64,000 nucleotides of DNA. Source: Thinopyrum elongatum (taxonomy: Eukaryota > Streptophyta > Magnoliopsida > Poales > Poaceae). A model generated the notes under the pieces. That model searched no databases and was not told the origin of the DNA. It saw only the letters and a list, made by a program, of their open reading frames with translations. Each line of letters begins with the position of its first letter. The first letter of the stretch is position 1. The translations under genes were made by a program, and so were the position numbers. This document shows, piece after piece, positions 59,173 through 64,000 of the stretch. The DNA lies in the NCBI GenBank assembly GCA_011799875.1, contig CM022301.1:208105771-208169770 (forward strand), written 5' to 3'.

Positions 59173-59814
59173 CGCGGATCAAACACCGCCGCCCGCCAGG
59201 GATCAAACACCGAGGCTCTGGTACCAAATGTCGTTGCCGGAGTGGCGAGTTAGATCGCCGGAGAGTGAGAAGAACGAGCGAGAACGAACAGCAGACAGTT
59301 GTATTTTGCCTCGCCTGAACCTATGCGAGTCTTTCTGTTATTCCTTTGAATGAGTAGCTCGATTACAATGGATCTTATCTAACTAACCTCTGGTCAGACT
59401 GCGCCACAATTTGCGTGATGCCATGCCATCCCACCGACTGCATTTCGTGTGCCTTGCTAACCGGAGAACAAAACAAGGAAATGAGAAAATAAACAACCTG
59501 GACGTGCCATAGCACTCCCGGTATACTAGCTACGTGCATGCAGATGTCACATCGGCCATGCCGCAAATTATTCTAAACAGCGATGAGTTTATCCTACATT
59601 GTCAAACGGATATGTGTTAATCATATTTGCCAAGCGCCGGCTGTTCGCACGCGCTGTAAATTTAACGTGCCTGCTGGGGCTACTGCGCCACGCCATATTT
59701 TGCAGTGTTCGCTGGAGCAAGCGCACGGCTGCGCGCGCAAAAAAAAGCTTATTTCGGCGCTGTAAAATAAATTTAGCGCGTCGCGTGGTTACACGCGTGT
59801 TGGAGATGCTCTAA

Positions 59815-60406
59815 GTGATTAACTGTCATATTCTTTGTTTGCTTGGGCGATGGTCGTGCCGCGTAGAGAGGAGGAATGGAATGTTTCTTGCGGGGCGGAC
59901 ATGCTGCCGTGGAGGAGGCGCAGAAAGAAGACGAACGCGGTAAGCATAGTGGACTGTTGAAAGTTGATGATCCTCCTATATCTGCCTCACCTTGCCCTGG
60001 CTCCCAGCCCCAGCCTCAGGTGTTTGTTTCATGTTGAGGAGCACTAGGAAAGTCAAGGCCGAGAAGGAGCAGCTGCCACCGGACCGGGTCGTCCGGTCCT
60101 TCCTGCCGACCTCCAGTGATGCGATGCGAGAAGGGGAAGGGGATTCATCTATCATCGCTGCTGCTGTTGCCGTCGTCCATGTCGCCGACGACTTCCACGG
60201 AGGCAGTACCTACAGAGTCCGAAGAACATTCGTCTTGAGCCTCCCCCCCTCGTGGTGGCATAGGAGCGGAGCGCTGTCTGTCTGTCGTGGGCAGGCACGA
60301 CATGCCGCCATGTTTGGCTTGGCTGCACGTCTCAACTGAATCCCGGCGAGTAGTAGCCTAGTAGGCAGTGGCGGAGACAGGGGGGACCAGCAGGGGTCCT
60401 GGCCCC
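59815..60406. other. Low-copy-looking stretch, no gene recognised
   Basis: GC-rich, not similar to the other repeats in the window. A 115-codon open stretch (59992-60339) has no recognisable domain and no support as a gene. Near 60365 the sequence AGGCAGTGGCGGAGACAGGG resembles the terminus of hAT-like elements, but no partner end is visible. Confidence 0.4.
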
Positions 60407-63400
60407 TGATAGAGGCGAGGGTGTCCCGATCTTTCGATGAGATGATAGCTATCGTTTTTGGTGGAGTAGACTTTGACGATCCGACTACGAACGTGCGAGG
60501 ACGTCGCGCCTTAGCAATCGCTAAACCAACTCCGAGAGGTTATTGACCACGCCGAAGCACAATCAACCTGACCACGAGGGTCTATCTCCTGCAAGCAAAC
60601 GAAGAACAAGCAAGAAACTAAGATTTGCAATCTGGATATTGCGAATATAAGATAAAAGCTTTATTGATCAAGGTGGGGTTCTGTGACGTCTTGGTCTGGT
60701 CGTTGAACACAAACGAAGTACGCGAAGTTGCAGCTATGGCGAACTTTTAATCTAAACAAAACCCAGAGTCTAAACGGTGCCCTAAGGGCTGTATATATGG
60801 AGGAAGAGGAGGGGATTTCGTGGCCCTTGAAGGAGGGGTCCGAAACCAACCCTATCTCTTGTTTCCCCACACATACGGACTCTAAAAACAGCCTATACTC
60901 AAGTATTTCGAAATTACATGGGCCTGGCCCAATAATAAGGTGACGCAGCACCTATAATAGCCTCTGGACGAAATTTATGAAGTGACATCTTGTATATTTC
61001 GTCCAAGGCTTCCTGCACTCATTATGGTGGCTTCAAAGTCCTGAAATCATCACTTGTAACTCCGTTCTTGTTCCCCTTGTGCATGCCATCATCTCCATGC
61101 TTGAACTTGCTCCAAGGTTCCTCTTTCTTGTCCAAGCTAGGCCCTTCATTTGTAAGCAAAACAAATGTATCCAATTTAGGCAGCATCATATTCTCATGAA
61201 CTTTAGAATCATTACCAAGAAACGAAAGTACCTGATATTTTAATTGGCGTGCGCGAGCTCTAGTAATTGGTCCAGTTTGTATAGAAGCTGGGGTTGTGGG
61301 TGTAACAATGGTATTGATGTCCTCATCATCCTCCCCTTCTTGAAATGAAGTCGTCCTCGACGGAAGCTCATCTTCCTCACCCAAATAAGGCTTCAGATCT
61401 GCAATGTTAAAAGTGGGACTAACCCCAAAATCTGCAGGCAGCTCAAGTTTATATGCATTATCATTTATTTTCTCTAACACCTTAAAAGGACCATCAACAC
61501 GTGGCATTAGCTTTGATTTGCGCAAATCAGGAAATCTATCCTTACGCAAATGTAACCAAACAAGATCTCCAGGTGCAAACACAACATGTTTTCTACCCTT
61601 ATCTCCAGCAAGTTTATATTTAGCATTCATACGCTCAATGTTCTCCTTAGTTAACTCATGCATTTTTAAGATCAATTCAGCACGTTGTTTAGCATCAAAA
61701 TTAACCTTCTCCGAAGATGGAAGAGGCAACAAATCAATTGGTGCACGAGGAAGGAAACCATACACAATTTCAAAAGGACACATCTTAGTAGTAGAATGCA
61801 ATGAACGATTATAAGCAAATTCAATATGAGGCAAGCATTCTTCCCACATTTTCTTGTTATTCTTCAAAACAGCCCTAACCATAGTAGACAATGTTCTATT
61901 GACTACTTCAGTTTGTCCATCAGTTTGGGGGTGACATGTAGTACTAAAAAGCAGTTTAGTCCCCAACTTAGCCCATAAACATCTTCAAAAGTGGCTAAGA
62001 AATTTAGTATCACGATCTGAAACAATAGTATTTGGCACACCATGCAAGCGTATAATTTCACGAAAGAACAAATCAGCAACATTAACAGCATCATCGCTTT
62101 TATGACATGGTATAAAGTGTGCCATTTTCGAGAACCTATCCACGACAACAAATATGCTATCCCTCCCCTTCTTTGTTCGAGGTAAACCTAAAACAAAGTC
62201 CATAGATATATCCTCCCAAGGAACACTAGGTACAGGCAAAGGCATATATAAACCATGAGGATTGAGTCGTGACTTAGCTTTTTGACATGTAGTGCAGCGA
62301 GCAGCAAAACGCTCAACATCCCGTCTCATCTTTGGCCAAAAGAAATGTGTAGCAAGTATATCCTCCGTCTTCTTCACGCCAAAGTGTCCCATTAATCCTC
62401 CTCCATGCGCCTCCTGCAACAACAAAAGACGAACGGAGCTAGCTGGAATGCATAGCTTGTTAGCACGAAACACAAATCCATCGTTAACGACGAACTTGTT
62501 CCATGTTCTCCCTTCCTTACAATTCTGCAATACATCTTTAAATTCAGCATCATGCACATATTGATCTTTGATGGTCTCCAAACCAAATATTTTAAAGTCA
62601 AGTTGTGAAAGCATAGTATAACGACGAGACAATGCATCAGCAATAACATTTTCTTTACCTTTCTTGTGTTTAATGACATAAGGGAAAGTCTCAATAAATT
62701 CAACCCATTTAGCATGTCTACGGTTCAGTTTTGCTTGACTTTTAATGTGTTTCAAAGATTCATGATCAGAATGTATAACAAATTCTTTGGGCCATAAATA
62801 ATGTTGCCATGTTTCTAAGGTCCGAACAAGAGCATATAATTCTTTATCATAAGTAGAATAGTTCAGACTAGGCCCACTCAATTTTTCAGAAAAGTATGCA
62901 ACAGGTTTGCCATCTTGTAATAAAACACCTCCTAATCCAATTCCACTAGCATCACATTCAAGCTCAAAAGTCTTATTAAAATCAGGAAGTTGAAGTAAAG
63001 GAGCATGTGTCAACTTATCTTTCAATACCGTGAAGGCTTCTTCCTGTGAGGTACCCCAAACAAAAGGCACATCCTTCTTTGTAAGCTCATTGAGAGGTGC
63101 AGCAATGGTGCTGAAATCTCTCACAAAACGCCTATAGAAACCAGCGAGTCCAAGAAAACTCCTCACTTGAGTGACCGTTTTGGGCTGTGGCCAACTCTCA
63201 ATAGCTTCAATCTTGGCTTTATCAACTTCAATTCTCTGTGGAGTAACAACATAGCCAAGAAAAGATACTCGGTCGGTGCAAAAGGTGCACTTCCCAAGGT
63301 TACCAAACAAACGTGCATCACGTAAAGCAATAAAAACAGCACGTAAATGTTCCAAATGTTCCTCCAAAGATCTGCTATAAATCAGTATATCATCAAAATA

Positions 63401-63680
63401 GACTACCACAAATCGTCCAATGAAAGCACGTAAAACTTCGTTCATTAATCTCATGAAAGTACTAGGTGCATTAGTTAACCCAAAAGGCATGACTAACCAC
63501 TCATATAATCCAAACTTTGTTTTAAATGCTGTTTTCCATTCATCCCCCAATTTCATACGAATTTGATGGTATCCACTACGCAAATCAACTTTGGAGAATA
63601 TTGTAGAGCCACTCAATTCATCAAGCATATCATCTAGTCTAGGAATAGGATGACGATAACGAATAGTAATATTATTAATG
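60407..63680 (-). mobile_element. Second copy of the CRM-like Gypsy element, truncated in RT
   Basis: The 3' LTR is 60407-61328 (922 bp), followed on the minus strand side by the polypurine tract AAGAAGGGGAGGA (61341-61329), then integrase, RNase H and RT. The sequence ends at 63680 in the RT N-terminus, where the LTR of another copy begins. In copy A (about 40432) the same RT sequence continues uninterrupted across this position. The candidate target duplication at the left is GCCCC (60402-60406), with no partner in the window. Confidence 0.9.
61022..63628 (-). pseudogene. Gypsy RT-RNase H-integrase of the second copy (one main break)
   Basis: The frame 63628-61985 is open over RT ([13 protein letters not shown] near 63395), RNase H ([27 protein letters not shown]), and integrase up to [11 protein letters not shown]. 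After a stop at 61985, 61966-61022 continues the integrase C-terminal part (CHPQTDGQTEVVNRT) and the tail GPITRARARQLK. The frame enters the 3' LTR at 61328 and stops at 61022, so about 100 codons are encoded in the LTR. It is better preserved than copy A. The N-terminal RT and everything upstream is missing. Confidence 0.9.
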
Positions 63681-64000
63681 TGATAGAGGAGGGGGTGTCC
63701 CGATCTTTCGATGAGATGATAGCTATCGATTTGGTGGGGTCGACTTTGACGATCCGACTACAAACGTGCACGACGTTGCGCCTTAGCAATCGCTAAACCA
63801 ATCTCCCGAGGTTACTGACGATGCTGAAAGCACGATCAGCCTGACCACGAAGGTCTATTCCTGCACGCAATCGAAGAACAAGCAAGAATATGATAATGCA
63901 ATCTGAATATTGCGAATATAGATGAAGTATTGATAAAGGTGGGGATCTGAAAGCGGTCTTGGTCTGGTCGTTGGACACAAACGAAGTACACGAAGTTGCA
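63681..64000 (-). mobile_element. LTR of a third CRM-like Gypsy copy (runs off the window)
   Basis: It starts TGATAGAGGAGGGGGTGTCC, matching the LTR ends at 37175, 45480 and 60407 but more diverged, with small indels. It abuts the RT coding sequence of the second copy. It is either an insertion into that copy or the result of a deletion; its body lies outside the window. Confidence 0.85.

Larger units (their letters stand above)
54493..59598 (-). mobile_element. Complete Copia element
   Basis: The 3' LTR is 54493-54865 (373 bp) and the 5' LTR 59229-59598 (370 bp), over 95 percent alike by eye. The 5 bp duplication TTGTC lies at 54488-54492 and 59599-59603. On the minus strand the LTRs start TGTAGGATAAACTC and end CGGCAACGACA or CGGCAAAGACA. 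The primer site TTGGTACCAGAGCC (59227-59214) is close to initiator tRNA-Met. It was inserted in the Harbinger-like element and carries gag, protease, integrase, RT and RNase H with frameshifts. Confidence 0.93.
36975..59811. mobile_element. Harbinger-like DNA element swollen by nested retrotransposons
   Basis: The ends are GAGCATCTTCAACAGG at 36975 and, inverted from 59811, GAGCATCTCCAACACG. The TAA duplication lies at 36972-36974 and 59812-59814. Its own sequence is only 36975-37174, 54023-54492 and 59604-59811, about 880 bp. The rest is the Gypsy element 37175-54017 and the Copia element 54493-59598. It carries a coding-like acidic tail at 54167-54342 and GC-rich GCGCGC-laden ends. It is older than both retroelements. 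Confidence 0.8.

Noticed and set aside
59992..60339. 115-codon plus-strand ORF as a small gene
   Set aside because: No domain, no splice support, composition typical of chance ORFs in GC-rich DNA, and no second conserved copy in the window.

Overview
This 64 kb window is nuclear DNA of a grass, most likely the wheat group (Triticeae: Triticum, Aegilops, Hordeum, Secale). The evidence is one intron-rich plant gene embedded in nested LTR retrotransposons, Stowaway MITEs with the grass CTCCCTCCGT-type terminus, Tourist/Harbinger-type elements with TAA target duplications, and LTR families of a kind common in wheat DNA. The lineage call rests on recognition; no database was searched. No rRNA gene, tRNA gene or CRISPR array was seen.

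Layout. 1-692 is part of an LTR on the minus strand (family T, LTR starting TGATACGTCTCC). 693-2216 is a decayed Copia fragment (copy 1a). 2217-26713 is a minus-strand Copia array of the SIRE/Maximus type, with the order LTR-internal-LTR-internal. Its shared LTR is split by a complete but pol-less Gypsy element (8012-17379, target duplication GTAGC). 26714-27002 is the end of another LTR, and 27003-28703 is a second copy of the Copia fragment (1b). 29405-34618 holds the only convincing host gene: 14 exons and 812 codons, encoding a FAM135/DUF676 putative serine esterase. 35171-36820 is a cluster of small nested MITEs.

36975-59811 is one Harbinger-like DNA element of about 0.9 kb, swollen to 23 kb by insertions that can be peeled apart by their target duplications. 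A CRM-like Gypsy element (37175-54017, CATTC) carries a truncated family T element (42662 to about 44999) in gag and a complete family T element (45712-53325, ATATT) in its 5' LTR. A Copia element (54493-59598, TTGTC) sits beside it. 60407-63680 is a truncated second copy of the CRM-like Gypsy element, abutted by the LTR of a third (63681-64000).

The points most worth following are these. (1) Two unrelated retroelements each carry an extra gene that appears to have its own TATA box; the one in the pol-less Gypsy element runs antisense and has five recognisable introns. (2) The family T element repeats its polypurine-tract motif AAGCTTGGGGATGC through its internal region. (3) The nesting history is unusually readable. 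Nearly all retroelement reading frames are broken, so the host esterase gene is the only locus here likely to make a normal cellular protein.
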